DNA of 64,000 bases from Acinetobacter harbinensis. GTDB taxonomy: Bacteria > Pseudomonadota > Gammaproteobacteria > Pseudomonadales > Moraxellaceae. This document shows, in pieces, positions 29,622 through 39,006 of this stretch. Within the stretch, counting starts at the first letter, position 1; every line of letters begins with the position of its first letter. The notes beneath the pieces are model-generated. The model ran no database searches. It saw nothing but the letters and a program-made list of their open reading frames with translations, and was not told where the DNA came from. Both the position numbers and the translations under genes were made by a program. Where the stretch lies: the NCBI RefSeq assembly GCF_000816495.1, contig NZ_JXBK01000001.1, forward strand, positions 35,484 through 99,483, given 5' to 3'.

Positions 29622-30029
29622 CTATGCACGCGCTTGATGCGCTAAAAACTGCCTTACCCACGGTATAACAATTTCTGTGGTTAACGGTGCCAGTGTGGTC
29701 TGATCATCGTCTAAATCGACCCACTGCATGGCGGCAATTTCCGCATCCATTTGAGGCGACTGATCCAAGGTTACATAATATAGATAACTGATGAGTTGAT
29801 GATCAGGCTCATTGGCGGTGGCTGTTTCAAAACGCCCCACGAACTGTTGAATCGTGGCCTGACACCCAATTTCTTCTTGAATTTCTCGCAGCATGCTCTG
29901 TTCAGGTAATTCTCCTGCTTCAAGCTTACCGCCAACTTGCATAAAACAAGCAGTATGACGTTTACGCACCACCAAAAGTTGCTGCTGTTGATTTAAAATA
30001 ATGGCCGCCGCCACGGTAATCGTTTTCAT
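29622..30029 (-). CDS. Nudix hydrolase (MutT-like)
   Basis: 135 residues from ATG 30029 (MKTITVAAAIIL). The Nudix box G-x5-E-x7-REIQEEIG is complete. An earlier start would lie inside the LOG gene; the chosen start sits 2 bp past its stop, giving a coupled pair. Probable nucleotide diphosphate pyrophosphatase; the substrate is not known. Confidence 0.88.
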   Translation of the reverse strand: MKTITVAAAIILNQQQQLLVVRKRHTACFMQVGGKLEAGELPEQSMLREIQEEIGCQATIQQFVGRFETATANEPDHQLISYLYYVTLDQSPQMDAEIAAMQWVDLDDDQTTLAPLTTEIVIPWVRQFLAHQARA

Positions 30030-30031
30030 CT

Positions 30032-30625
30032 TTATTTTACTAACTCTTGCTGATCGGCCACACCCCATTTTGGCTGCGGCGCTTGGAAATGTTCAAATTG
30101 CTGCAAAATATCAGCAATACAATCTGAAGCAATCATACTGTCCATAAAACGTGTATGGGTAAAACCTTTGGCGGTGGTTAACTGAATAAATTTAAGCAGA
30201 TCATCATAAAAACCAGCGACATTTAAAAAAGCATACGGTTTGCCATGAATACCCAATTGTGCCCACGTCCACTGTTCAAAAATCTCTTCCAATGTTCCCG
30301 AACCACCCGGCAAAGCAATAAAGCCATCCGACAACGCTGACATTTTGGTTTTACGTTCATGCATATTACTGACCACATGCAATTCGGTTAAATGCGGATG
30401 TGCCAATTCGCGGTCCATCAAGGCATGCGGAATCACGCCAATTACTCGACCGCCGGCCTGTAATGCGCTATCGGCCAAAACGCCCATCAGACCTGAACGA
30501 CCACCGCCATACACCAGTGTTTTGCCTTGTTGTGCAAGCGTCTGACCCATTTTCTGCGCACTGTCTAAAAAAATGCGATCGGTACCCAAAGCAGAACCAC
30601 AAAAAATTGCGATCGAAGTTGTCAT
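30032..30625 (-). CDS. LOG-family protein (nucleoside monophosphate phosphoribohydrolase)
   Basis: 197 residues with the family motif PGGSGTLEEIFE and the nucleotide loop GGGRSGLMG. LOG proteins split the base from nucleoside 5'-monophosphates, including cytokinin forms. In bacteria many act in nucleotide salvage. Paired with the Nudix gene 2 bp downstream, so both may clean up odd nucleotides. Confidence 0.9.
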   Translation of the reverse strand: MTTSIAIFCGSALGTDRIFLDSAQKMGQTLAQQGKTLVYGGGRSGLMGVLADSALQAGGRVIGVIPHALMDRELAHPHLTELHVVSNMHERKTKMSALSDGFIALPGGSGTLEEIFEQWTWAQLGIHGKPYAFLNVAGFYDDLLKFIQLTTAKGFTHTRFMDSMIASDCIADILQQFEHFQAPQPKWGVADQQELVK

Positions 30626-30776
30626 TTTTTCACCCCGTTTTCAAGCTATGCCACTAATAAAGTAAATTTTCAGGAGATTTTTAACAAAAAAGTGAATCGA
30701 TCCGTGTTTTTATTAGATTCCTTGTCTAAAATACACCCATCGATTCACCCATACTGCGCCATGGAGCAAAGACCAC

Positions 30777-31790
30777 ATGCTTGAAGCCTTTTACGCCACA
30801 GAGCGCGGCAGTTTGGAAGATGCGACCATTAATGGTGGCTTTGACCTGCATCCAGATTTGGTATGGATTGACTTAATTGCACCCTCACAAGAAGAACAAC
30901 AATGGGTACTTGATGCCTATGGGCAAAACCTACCTACGCTAAAATCCTTAGAGGATATTTCCTCATCGGCACGATTCTACCGTGATGACGATGGGATTTT
31001 ACATATCAGCACCTATTTTTTAACGAAAAATAAAAACTTTCAGGTCGATGGCGAACCGGATGACAGCTCCAACATTTTATCTACCGTGCAGACCGTGGCC
31101 TTTATTCTACATAAAGACCGCCTGTTTACTCTACGCGGTGAAAAACTGGTGGCCTTTCGCGCCTTTCGTGCTAGAGCGCGACGCAATGACTACGAGATGG
31201 AATACAAAGATCCCACTTGGGTGTTATTGGGCTTATTGGAAGCCAAACTGGATGAACTGGCAGATATTTTAGAAGACATCCATAAAGATTTAGAAAAATA
31301 CTCCACCGAAGTGCTGAATAATCGACATCGTGAACAGATGCTCGACCTAGACGACATGATTACCCGTTTGGCACAATTAGAAGATGTACTTGGAAAAGCG
31401 CAATTGTGTTTAATTGATTTACGCCGTGTGCTGACTTTTTTAGCCCGTCCACGTGCATTGGGCAGTCATATTTACGATGCCGATATCCGCGAGTTAAGTG
31501 AAGATGTACGCTCGTTGGTGGAACATGATGCCTTCTTATTCCAAAAGGTGCGCTTCTTACTCGATACCACATCCGGCTTCATTAACACCGAACAAAATGA
31601 CACCATTCGTCGCTTCTCGATTTTACCGAGTATGCTAGCACCTCCCATGTTGGTGGCCAGTATTTATGGCATGAATACCGATGTGTTGCCATTTGCTCAA
31701 GGCAGCAGCAGTTTTATGATGGTTGGGGCAATTTTAGTGGTGTTCTTCTTTGGCCCATTGATCTATTTCCGCTGGAAAAAATGGATTTAA
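30777..31790 (+). CDS. corA: magnesium/cobalt transport channel CorA
   Basis: 337 residues. Long cytoplasmic N-terminal domain, a stalk helix, then two C-terminal membrane helices with the channel signature YGMN (GMN motif followed by TDVLP). A Mg2+ channel in the inner membrane. GGAG lies about 10 nt before the ATG. Confidence 0.94.
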   Translation: MLEAFYATERGSLEDATINGGFDLHPDLVWIDLIAPSQEEQQWVLDAYGQNLPTLKSLEDISSSARFYRDDDGILHISTYFLTKNKNFQVDGEPDDSSNILSTVQTVAFILHKDRLFTLRGEKLVAFRAFRARARRNDYEMEYKDPTWVLLGLLEAKLDELADILEDIHKDLEKYSTEVLNNRHREQMLDLDDMITRLAQLEDVLGKAQLCLIDLRRVLTFLARPRALGSHIYDADIRELSEDVRSLVEHDAFLFQKVRFLLDTTSGFINTEQNDTIRRFSILPSMLAPPMLVASIYGMNTDVLPFAQGSSSFMMVGAILVVFFFGPLIYFRWKKWI

Positions 31791-31864
31791 GCCTTGCTCC
31801 TGCCTGTACGGGTTAGCAGATAAAATAAGTCTGTATGAACAAAAATTTTATTTTCCTTAAAATC

Positions 31865-31890
31865 AAAAAAGCACCCGAAGGTGCTTTTTT
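31865..31890. terminator. bidirectional terminator between corA and the mla operon
   Basis: 11-bp stem with a CGAA loop, A run before and T run after, between convergent transcripts. Confidence 0.92.
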
Positions 31891-31903
31891 TTAACAGTTC
31901 TGG

Positions 31904-32194
31904 TTAAGCGATAAGCTGCAAATCATTTTGCAAATGACAGGCTTGAATAATTTTCAGCATTTTTTCAGGCACAGCTTTAAATTGCAGACCGCGCGCTTTT
32001 GGTGTGGCACGTAACCAACGAATCAACACCGCCAAAGCCAAAGTACTGCCATGCTCTAACTGCGCCAAGTTCACCACCATCGGAAACTGCGACTGCGCTT
32101 GAATCAATGCCAAACCTTGTTGATAGTAAGTTTCTGCATTGCGATAATCTATCTTTCCAGAAACCTGCAATTCTTGCTGAACAAGCTCAATCAT
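31904..32194 (-). CDS. mlaB: Mla system STAS protein MlaB
   Basis: 96 residues, a STAS domain with the LEHGSTLALAVLIRWLR helix. In E. coli MlaB binds and stabilises the ATPase MlaF. Last gene of the mlaFEDCB run, 15 bp after mlaC. Confidence 0.88.
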   Translation of the reverse strand: MIELVQQELQVSGKIDYRNAETYYQQGLALIQAQSQFPMVVNLAQLEHGSTLALAVLIRWLRATPKARGLQFKAVPEKMLKIIQACHLQNDLQLIA

Positions 32195-32209
32195 CCTACA
32201 CCTACCGCA

Positions 32210-32842
32210 TTATTTTTTATTAACCGCTGCATCTGCATCAGGTTCGAAGTTAGCAATGGCTTTATCCAAGTTACCACCGTTAAGCTTTACCGTTGCAGCA
32301 AACTGATTGCGGAACTGTAAGCCCAAATCAATACCGGATACGTTGATATTTCGGATTTTCCATTGACTGCCTTTATCAACCAATTGGAACGAGACCGGAA
32401 TTTTTTCGCCCTTGTTGTTGAAATCCAAAGTTACCACTGGATTTTTGCTATTGCTGTCTTTATACGGACGTATGCTATAACTTTGATTGGAGAACTTGGC
32501 AAAGGCACTGCCGTAGTTTTCAATTAAAGTTTCACGAAAATTACGTTCAAATTGTGCACGTTGTGCCGCGCTACTGTATTGATTGGTCGCATACGTACCC
32601 ATCACAATACGGGTAAAAGCTTGTGAGTCGATATACGGATCAAGGTTTTGACGCACAACGGCTTTTACAGCAGTTGGATTATTCTGCAATTTAGCCTGAT
32701 CCGCTTTTAAGCGTGAAATCAGCCCATCAGCGACTTTTTTAATGAACGCTGGTGGTGCCTCGGCCGGTGCTGCAAATGCAGTGCTCGCCAGCATGGTCGA
32801 TAAGATACTTGCAGTCAGCGTTTGTTTCACTAAAGTATTCAC
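32210..32842 (-). CDS. mlaC: periplasmic phospholipid-shuttle protein MlaC
   Basis: 210 residues. A signal peptide (MNTLVKQTLTASILSTMLASTAFA) precedes a Tol_Tol_Ttg2 domain. MlaC carries phospholipid between the outer-membrane MlaA complex and the inner-membrane MlaFEDB. Between mlaD and mlaB. Confidence 0.93.
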   Translation of the reverse strand: MNTLVKQTLTASILSTMLASTAFAAPAEAPPAFIKKVADGLISRLKADQAKLQNNPTAVKAVVRQNLDPYIDSQAFTRIVMGTYATNQYSSAAQRAQFERNFRETLIENYGSAFAKFSNQSYSIRPYKDSNSKNPVVTLDFNNKGEKIPVSFQLVDKGSQWKIRNINVSGIDLGLQFRNQFAATVKLNGGNLDKAIANFEPDADAAVNKK

Positions 32843-32860
32843 TAGAATTTACTCTCCAAT

Positions 32861-33523
32861 TTATTCAACGAATGAAGCATCTGCTGGTTCAGTTGATGTC
32901 TGTTCATTCGCTGATTTTTCTGATGATTTACCTGCACCACCAGTAATAAACTTACTAATTAAATCTTCTAAATCCATTGTACCTTGGGTATTGGCAATAC
33001 GTTCACCACGTTTCACGTAGTTTAAACCACCGCCCGGTACAATTTTCAAATATTTTTCACCCAATAGACCATTGGTTGAAACCATAATATAAGCATCTTC
33101 ATCAATACTGGTGATGGAGGTCATGTTATCCAGCAGTTGCTTTTCCATTTCTTTTTGTTGTGCAGGCGATGCTTGGGTATAGTCACTGCTATAGCGCAAC
33201 TCATCTAAGGCATTGGCTTTAACCGTTTTCAATTGCTCCGCATTAAACGAGGTTAACTTACCATCCAACTCAAATTCTACGGTGGCCAAACGAGAGACAG
33301 GATCAAGGGTAATCTCGGTCACCCGACCCACAGTAACACCGCTCATGGTGACTTTGGCGCGTGTTTTTAAGCCATTGACGTTGTCAAACTGTGCGCTCAT
33401 ATCATACGCATCACGTAAATTGGTACCCGATAAGCCACTGACTTTCATCGCCAAGAAAAATAATGCGATGCCAAAAATAACCACAAAAGCACCGACGGTC
33501 AGCTCACTTGTACGTGATTTCAT
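32861..33523 (-). CDS. mlaD: MCE-domain protein MlaD
   Basis: 220 residues. One N-terminal membrane anchor, then an MCE domain (VNGLKTRAKVTMSGVTVGRVTEI) that makes a hexameric ring with a hydrophobic pore for lipids. It carries an insert and a tail ending in a Ser/Glu-rich segment. Its ATG overlaps the mlaE stop (TAATG). Confidence 0.94.
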   Translation of the reverse strand: MKSRTSELTVGAFVVIFGIALFFLAMKVSGLSGTNLRDAYDMSAQFDNVNGLKTRAKVTMSGVTVGRVTEITLDPVSRLATVEFELDGKLTSFNAEQLKTVKANALDELRYSSDYTQASPAQQKEMEKQLLDNMTSITSIDEDAYIMVSTNGLLGEKYLKIVPGGGLNYVKRGERIANTQGTMDLEDLISKFITGGAGKSSEKSANEQTSTEPADASFVE

Positions 33524-34299
33524 TAAACCCCTCCAAACATGACCGCAGTCAACACAAAATCAAAACCTAATACACACAATGACGAATACACCACAGTACG
33601 TGTGGTACAGGTTGCAATGCCTTCAGAGGTCGGCTCACAGGCATAGCCCTGATAGACTGCAATCCACGTACAAATAATGGCAAAAACGATACTTTTAATA
33701 ATACCGTTGACCACATCATGATTAAACTGGACGGCACTTTGCATACCACTCCAGTAAGAGCCTTCATCGACCCCTAAAAAATCTACGCCCACCAATTTGC
33801 CGCCCAAAATTCCAATGGCAGCAAAAATTACCGTCAGCATTGGTAAACTGACAATACCGGCCCATAAACGCGGCGAGACAATACGCTTTAAAGGATCAAC
33901 ACCGATCATTTCCATACTGGATAACTGCTCTGTGGCTTTCATTAAACCAATTTCAGCTGTCAATGCTGAACCTGCGCGTCCAGCAAACAACAATGCCGCC
34001 ACCACAGGAGCAAGTTCACGTAGTAAGGTTAAGGAAACCATAGTGCCCAACATGGCTTCAGAACCCACATTGACCAAAATAGAATAGCCTTGCAGACCCA
34101 GTACCAAGCCGATAAACAAACCAGACACAGCAATGATCAATAAAGACATCACGCCAATGCGATGCATCTGATAAATAAACAGCTTTACGCCCAGCCGCGT
34201 CGGCATAGAACATAAAATTTGGAATAACATTAATGTGGCTAAACCGATACCACGGACACGCTCAATAACGCGTCTACCCAATAAGGCAAGGGCATTCAT
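33523..34299 (-). CDS. mlaE: Mla ABC permease MlaE
   Basis: 258-residue inner-membrane permease with the conserved [17 protein letters not shown] and [17 protein letters not shown] segments. Start overlaps the mlaF stop by 4 bp, so these genes are translationally coupled. Confidence 0.95.
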   Translation of the reverse strand: MNALALLGRRVIERVRGIGLATLMLFQILCSMPTRLGVKLFIYQMHRIGVMSLLIIAVSGLFIGLVLGLQGYSILVNVGSEAMLGTMVSLTLLRELAPVVAALLFAGRAGSALTAEIGLMKATEQLSSMEMIGVDPLKRIVSPRLWAGIVSLPMLTVIFAAIGILGGKLVGVDFLGVDEGSYWSGMQSAVQFNHDVVNGIIKSIVFAIICTWIAVYQGYACEPTSEGIATCTTRTVVYSSLCVLGFDFVLTAVMFGGV

Positions 34300-35114
34300 G
34301 AACCTACCTCATCACTTAAATAAGCTCGATGGCTAAATTGATAATCGACAGGACCATCGATAGCGCCCGTTAGAAATTGACGCACAAAAGGTGATGCATG
34401 CTGTTTTAATTCAGCAGGACTACCCTGTCCTTGAATCTTGCCTTCTGCCACCACATAAATATAGTCAGCAATAGACAAGGTCTCGACCACATCATGCGAA
34501 ACAATAATGGTGGTTAAATCTAAGGCTTCACGTAAAGAGCGAATTAGACGACTCAACACGCCCATCACAATCGGATCTTGTCCGGCAAAAGGCTCGTCAT
34601 ACATAATTAATTCGGGATCAAGCGCAATTGCACGCGCCAAAGCCACGCGGCGGTTCATCCCACCCGATAGCTCTGAAGGCATTAATTGTTCTGCGCCGCG
34701 TAAACCTACAGATTCTAATTTTAACGCCACGATTTCAGCAATAAGATGCTCAGGCAATTGCGTATGGGCGCGTAAGGGAAAGGCAACATTTTCATAGGTG
34801 GTCATATCGGTAAACAACGCACCACTTTGAAACAGCATTCCCATACGCGCGCGCGCAGCGAATAGTTCTGAACGCGTCATGCTGGCAATATCTGTTCCAT
34901 CTAGTAATACTTGGCCTGAATCTGGAATCAGCTGACCGCCGATCAAACGCAATAAAGTGGTTTTACCCGTACCAGATGGCCCCATAATCGCCGTAATTTG
35001 ACCCCGACGAATATCTAAACTGATATTGTCATAAATGATGCGATCCCCTCTTTTAAAGCTCAGATTCTTAATCTCAATCAAGGACTGAGATAGCGAGGGT
35101 ATTGGATTATTCAT
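34296..35114 (-). CDS. mlaF: Mla ABC ATPase MlaF
   Basis: 272 residues with Walker [10 protein letters not shown], signature [14 protein letters not shown] and Walker B LIMYDEPF. It powers lipid movement between outer and inner membrane. First gene of the operon. No mlaA (outer membrane lipoprotein) gene is in this window. Confidence 0.95.
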   Translation of the reverse strand: MNNPIPSLSQSLIEIKNLSFKRGDRIIYDNISLDIRRGQITAIMGPSGTGKTTLLRLIGGQLIPDSGQVLLDGTDIASMTRSELFAARARMGMLFQSGALFTDMTTYENVAFPLRAHTQLPEHLIAEIVALKLESVGLRGAEQLMPSELSGGMNRRVALARAIALDPELIMYDEPFAGQDPIVMGVLSRLIRSLREALDLTTIIVSHDVVETLSIADYIYVVAEGKIQGQGSPAELKQHASPFVRQFLTGAIDGPVDYQFSHRAYLSDEVGS

Positions 35115-35513
35115 AGCTGAGCGCTTTCCTACATATTTGCAGCCTGCATACTATAAAGGATTAGCATAAGAAATGTCACTTTTAGAGCAAAAGCAATCAA
35201 TGAGATAATTTTCTAGTGAATTTTATTGTGGTTTTATTTTTTTAAAGCCGCGCTAAAGATACGAGCTTATCTTACAAAAAAAGATTATATAGATAGTATG
35301 CAGCATTACATAATACTAAGATCAGACCAATATACGGCATAACCAACTCTTGATTAAAATTATAGACATAATGACTTGAATGATTATTCATACTTATCGA
35401 ATTTTTTAAAAACCATGATTTAGTATACATTTTTGATCGACAGGATCAAACATTAATTACATAAAAAAACCGGTGTTTCCACCGGTTTTTTTTAACTGCG
35501 TTTAATCAAAAAC
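35115..35513. other. intergenic region upstream of mla operon, downstream of DEAD-box gene
   Basis: About 400 bp, AT-rich, no coding frame accepted. It must hold the mla promoter; the only clear element is the helicase terminator at 35464-35491. Confidence 0.5.
35464..35491 (-). terminator. terminator of the DEAD-box helicase gene
   Basis: 12-bp stem with a 4-nt loop, T run on the minus strand, 22 bp past the gene. Confidence 0.9.
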
Positions 35514-37388
35514 TTAGTCGTTGAATTTACGACGTGGACGATCTTCACCACCAAAAGCTGGACGCTCAGTACGTGGTTTGTCATCAAAGCTACGACGTGG
35601 ACGTTCTTCTGTACCAAAAGTACGTTTAGGACGGTCATCACTGAAGCTACGTTGTGGACGATCACCGAAACCGCCTTCACGACGTGGAGTAGCAGGACGA
35701 TCACCGAAATCACGACGTGGCGCTGGACGATCACCTTCACGACGTGGAGCAGAACGATCCCCTTCACGTGCTGGTTTGTAATCTACACGGTTGCCACGAT
35801 TGTCATCGGCAGAACGCGGTTTGTCAGCAAAGCTACGTTGTGGACGGTCAGCGAAACCACCTTCACGACGTGGCGCTGGACGATCACCGAAATCGCGTTT
35901 AGGACGGTCATCAAACGAACGTTGTGGACGGTCAGCGAAACCACCTTCACGACGTGGCGCTGGACGATCACCGAAATCACGCTTAGGACGGTCATCAAAC
36001 GAACGTTGTGGACGATCATCACCACCGGCATAAGCTGGACGCTCAGTACGTGGTTTGTCATCATAGCTACGACGTGGACGATCATCACCGCCACGACCGC
36101 CACCACCAAAACTGCTACCACGACCACCGCCATCACGACCACGACCACCACCGAAACCGCCACGACCGCCATCACGACCACGACCAGCTCCGCCGCCATC
36201 ACGACTACCGCGTGCAGGAGGTGGAGATGGCTCAAGACCTTCAATTTCAGATACGTTTAAACGCGCATCTAAGAAGTCTTCAAGCGCACGAATCTTGCCA
36301 CGTTCACGGTAAGTTGCCAAAGTAATGGCATTACCGGTACGACCAGCACGACCTGTACGACCGATACGATGTACATAATCTTCATTTTTCATCGGTAAAC
36401 CGAAGTTGATTACGTGTGAAATTGTTGGTACGTCAAGACCACGTGCCGCTACATCGGTAGCCACAAGGATTTTTGCACGACCTTCACGAATACTACGTAA
36501 ACGACGGTTACGAACGGTTTGTGGCATTGCACCATGAAGCGCAACAACAGATAGACCTGCTTCAGCAAGTTCTTCAGCCAACATATCTGTATCTTCTTGC
36601 GTAGATGCAAATACAACCGCTTGATCTACTGACTCATGAGACAACCAATGGGTAAGTAGTTTTTTCTTGTGTTCAAAACCATCAGTCCAATGCAATGTTT
36701 GGGTGATGTCTGTATTGGTAGAATGACCTGTTTCAATTGCAATACGCAGTGGATTATTCATCATGCGTTCAGCAAGAGTCACAATACGCGGTGCAAATGT
36801 TGCAGAGAACATCAAAGTTTGTTTACGGTTTGCCGCTAACTCACCAATAGCTTCTAAGTCTTCAGAGAAACCTAGATCAAGCATACGGTCAGCTTCATCG
36901 ACAATTAACGCATCAACTTTATCAAGTTTAATTTGACGACGGTTTACAAGATCAAGTAAACGACCTGGAGTCGCAACGACAACTTGTGCGCCTTTTAATT
37001 GTTGAATTTGTTTAGCGAAAGGCATACCACCCATAATCGCAGCAACACGCACACCCTTCATATGACGAACCAATGCAATCGCATCTTGACATACTTGTTG
37101 TGCAAGTTCGCGAGTTGGCGAAATCACTAAGATATTTGGTTGAGTAACCGCTTTCATGCGATCTTTAAATGATGAAAGTGCTTCTTCAGTTGCCAAAGCA
37201 TTTAGCGTTGGAAGTAAGAATGCAGCAGTTTTACCAGAACCAGTTTGGCTCGATACGAGAAGGTCTTTACCTTCAAGTGCAGCTGGAATAGCTTGTTCTT
37301 GTACAGGAGTTGGTGTAGTGAAACCTAAACCTTCGATTGCTTGAATAAGAGTAGCATCGAGGGAAAAATCAGCAAAAGTTTTGCTCAT
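35514..37388 (-). CDS. DEAD-box RNA helicase, RhlE-like, with long Arg/Gly/Asp repeat tail
   Basis: 624 residues. The core (about 1-380) has the Q motif (GFTTPTPVQEQAIPA), SQTGSGKT, DEAD (VDEADRMLD), SAT (FSATF) and HRIGRTGRAG. From about residue 385 a low-complexity tail follows: first RGG/GRG repeats, then DRPxRxFGDRP-type units with an exact 84-bp tandem duplication. Such tails bind RNA and can drive condensate formation. A predicted 275-nt leader precedes the gene. Assignment to RhlE rather than DeaD rests on the compact core. Confidence 0.9.
   Translation of the reverse strand: MSKTFADFSLDATLIQAIEGLGFTTPTPVQEQAIPAALEGKDLLVSSQTGSGKTAAFLLPTLNALATEEALSSFKDRMKAVTQPNILVISPTRELAQQVCQDAIALVRHMKGVRVAAIMGGMPFAKQIQQLKGAQVVVATPGRLLDLVNRRQIKLDKVDALIVDEADRMLDLGFSEDLEAIGELAANRKQTLMFSATFAPRIVTLAERMMNNPLRIAIETGHSTNTDITQTLHWTDGFEHKKKLLTHWLSHESVDQAVVFASTQEDTDMLAEELAEAGLSVVALHGAMPQTVRNRRLRSIREGRAKILVATDVAARGLDVPTISHVINFGLPMKNEDYVHRIGRTGRAGRTGNAITLATYRERGKIRALEDFLDARLNVSEIEGLEPSPPPARGSRDGGGAGRGRDGGRGGFGGGRGRDGGGRGSSFGGGGRGGDDRPRRSYDDKPRTERPAYAGGDDRPQRSFDDRPKRDFGDRPAPRREGGFADRPQRSFDDRPKRDFGDRPAPRREGGFADRPQRSFADKPRSADDNRGNRVDYKPAREGDRSAPRREGDRPAPRRDFGDRPATPRREGGFGDRPQRSFSDDRPKRTFGTEERPRRSFDDKPRTERPAFGGEDRPRRKFND
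35836..36003. repeat. 84-bp tandem repeat in the helicase tail (2 copies plus partial)
   Basis: Two copies of an 84-bp, 28-residue unit (period from 35836 to 35920 to 36004) with only a few synonymous differences between them, and a partial third. Similar but more diverged units flank it. Confidence 0.85.
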
Positions 37389-37669
37389 AGAGAGTGTTCA
37401 CCCTAAAGTGGGTGCTCCATTTAATAAATTACAACATGGACATCGGCAAAAACCGGCACAGCAAATAGAGCTGAAAATTAAAAAATTCAGCAACGATCCG
37501 AATAACGACGATGTGGATATAACGCACGTATATGATTACGGCCGCAAACCTGAAGGAATCGCTTAAGCGATTGGGCGCGAAGGATATGTCCTCTCTATGG
37601 ACAGAACGCGCAGACAATGATTAGAAGATAATGTTCAGGTAAAGAACGGAAATTTAAGTGCGTGCCAGC

Positions 37670-37697
37670 ATGATAACAGAAACATTTTTAAAAGTAA
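37670..37697 (-). promoter_or_regulatory. predicted promoter of the DEAD-box gene
   Basis: Minus strand TTACTT (37697-37692), 16-bp spacer, TATCAT (37675-37670) preceded by TGT (extended -10). It would give a leader of roughly 275 nt. Confidence 0.45.
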
Positions 37698-38002
37698 TCA
37701 TTTTTTTCGATCAATTTCACACTTTAGACGGTTTTTTTCAGTAACTCACTCTTTTTTAAAATGAATTTTGTTTGTTTTTTAATCACATATATAGTGAGAA
37801 AATTAACGCTTAACCTATAAAGTCCTCAAAACTTGCAGCTTAGTTCTTCTTAAACGTGATTCATCTTTATTTATAGCAGACTATTTATTTGGTATTTATG
37901 CTTATAATTCAATAAAGTAAGATCGGACAAAGTTTAATAAAATGCTTAATGAGACATTAAGTCAATCATTGGCATTAAATCTTTAACTTTAGAGATAAAA
38001 AA

Positions 38003-38026
38003 ATGAGCGTATTTTCATACGCTCAT
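38003..38026 (-). terminator. terminator of suhB
   Basis: 10-bp stem with a 4-nt loop and a T run on the minus strand. Confidence 0.85.
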
Positions 38027-38064
38027 TGTCAAATTTAGTTTGTGTGCTTAGAGCAGAACAAGTG

Positions 38065-38895
38065 TTACTTCGCTGCATCGCCCCATGCCGGAACAACAGC
38101 ACGCATTAAAGGTTTAAGCATTTTCATTGAACAGGCAATAACTTGGCCATTTTCCATTGAATCGCTACCACCACGCGCATCCACTACAGTACCGCCAGCT
38201 TCTTTAACCAATAGTTCACCCGCAGCGATATCCCACGGTTTTAAACCCAGTTCAAAGTAACCATCAAAACGGCCGGCAGCAACATATGCTAAATCTAATG
38301 CCGCAGAACCTGTACGGCGATATTGCGCACCGGCTTCTGTGACATTTAATAAGGTTTCAAAATGGTTTTTAGCATAAGAGACAATTTCACCGTTGCGCAT
38401 CACACGATAAGCGTGACCGACGGACAAGAAAGTATTGTCTAAGCTGTCTTTAATATTTACGCGAATACGACGTTGATTCATCATCGCACCACGACCACGA
38501 CTGGCAGAGAAAAGCTCATCTCTGACTGGATCATAAATCACGCCGTGTTGAACTACACCTTTATGCTTCACTGCAAGAGAGATACAAAAATGAGGGACGC
38601 CATTGATAAAGTTTAACGTGCCATCCAAAGGATCGATCACCCAACACCAATCAGCGTCGTTACCCTTACCTTCTTGTAGACCGAACTCTTCACCTAAAAA
38701 GCTATGATTTTTATAACTTTTACGCAACGTGTCGATGGTTAATTGTTCTAAATAACGATCTACGCGTGTCACTGGACCATCAATGCCTTTTTCTTCGACT
38801 TGTAGATCGAGTTTATGACGATTTTGATGCGCTTTTAAAAGCTCTTGACCAACTAACTGAGCCGCACGCGCAGCCATAACCACCATAGGTTCCAT
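38065..38895 (-). CDS. suhB: inositol-1-monophosphatase SuhB
   Basis: 276 residues from the ATG at 38895 (MEPMVVMAARAA); the open frame runs 19 residues further upstream without a better start. Metal-site motifs GEEFG and DPLDGTLNF and the distal DPWDIAAG-like block (KPWDIAAGELLV) are intact. SuhB also joins ribosomal RNA antitermination in E. coli. Confidence 0.93.
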   Translation of the reverse strand: MEPMVVMAARAAQLVGQELLKAHQNRHKLDLQVEEKGIDGPVTRVDRYLEQLTIDTLRKSYKNHSFLGEEFGLQEGKGNDADWCWVIDPLDGTLNFINGVPHFCISLAVKHKGVVQHGVIYDPVRDELFSASRGRGAMMNQRRIRVNIKDSLDNTFLSVGHAYRVMRNGEIVSYAKNHFETLLNVTEAGAQYRRTGSAALDLAYVAAGRFDGYFELGLKPWDIAAGELLVKEAGGTVVDARGGSDSMENGQVIACSMKMLKPLMRAVVPAWGDAAK

Positions 38896-38940
38896 TGAAC
38901 ACCCACTACAAATTTGAGAAATTGATAAAGAATAATGCAT

Positions 38941-38976
38941 AAAAGCCCGCACATTTTAGCAAATTTACGGGCTTTT
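38941..38976 (-). terminator. terminator of dxs
   Basis: AAAAGCCCG/CGGGCTTTT stem with an 18-nt loop between dxs and suhB. It would separate the two genes. Confidence 0.65.
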
Positions 38977-39006
38977 AGGGAAAAAATGTTATTAAACTTT
39001 ATCTCT

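Larger units (their letters stand above)
37389..38064. other. intergenic region with the long leader of the helicase gene and suhB terminator
   Basis: About 675 bp. It holds the helicase leader (37389-37663), its promoter, and the suhB terminator at 38003. I see no protein gene. A 16-bp perfect palindrome (AATCGCTTAAGCGATT) lies at 37557-37572, inside the leader. Confidence 0.55.

Noticed and set aside
35836..36003. CRISPR-like direct repeats
   Set aside because: The 84-bp repeat is in frame within a coding gene and lacks unique spacers.
35652..36260. Long Thr-rich and other open frames opposite the DEAD-box tail
   Set aside because: They mirror the Arg/Gly/Asp repeat codons of the real gene. 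Low complexity, no ribosome site, and present in several overlapping frames at once.
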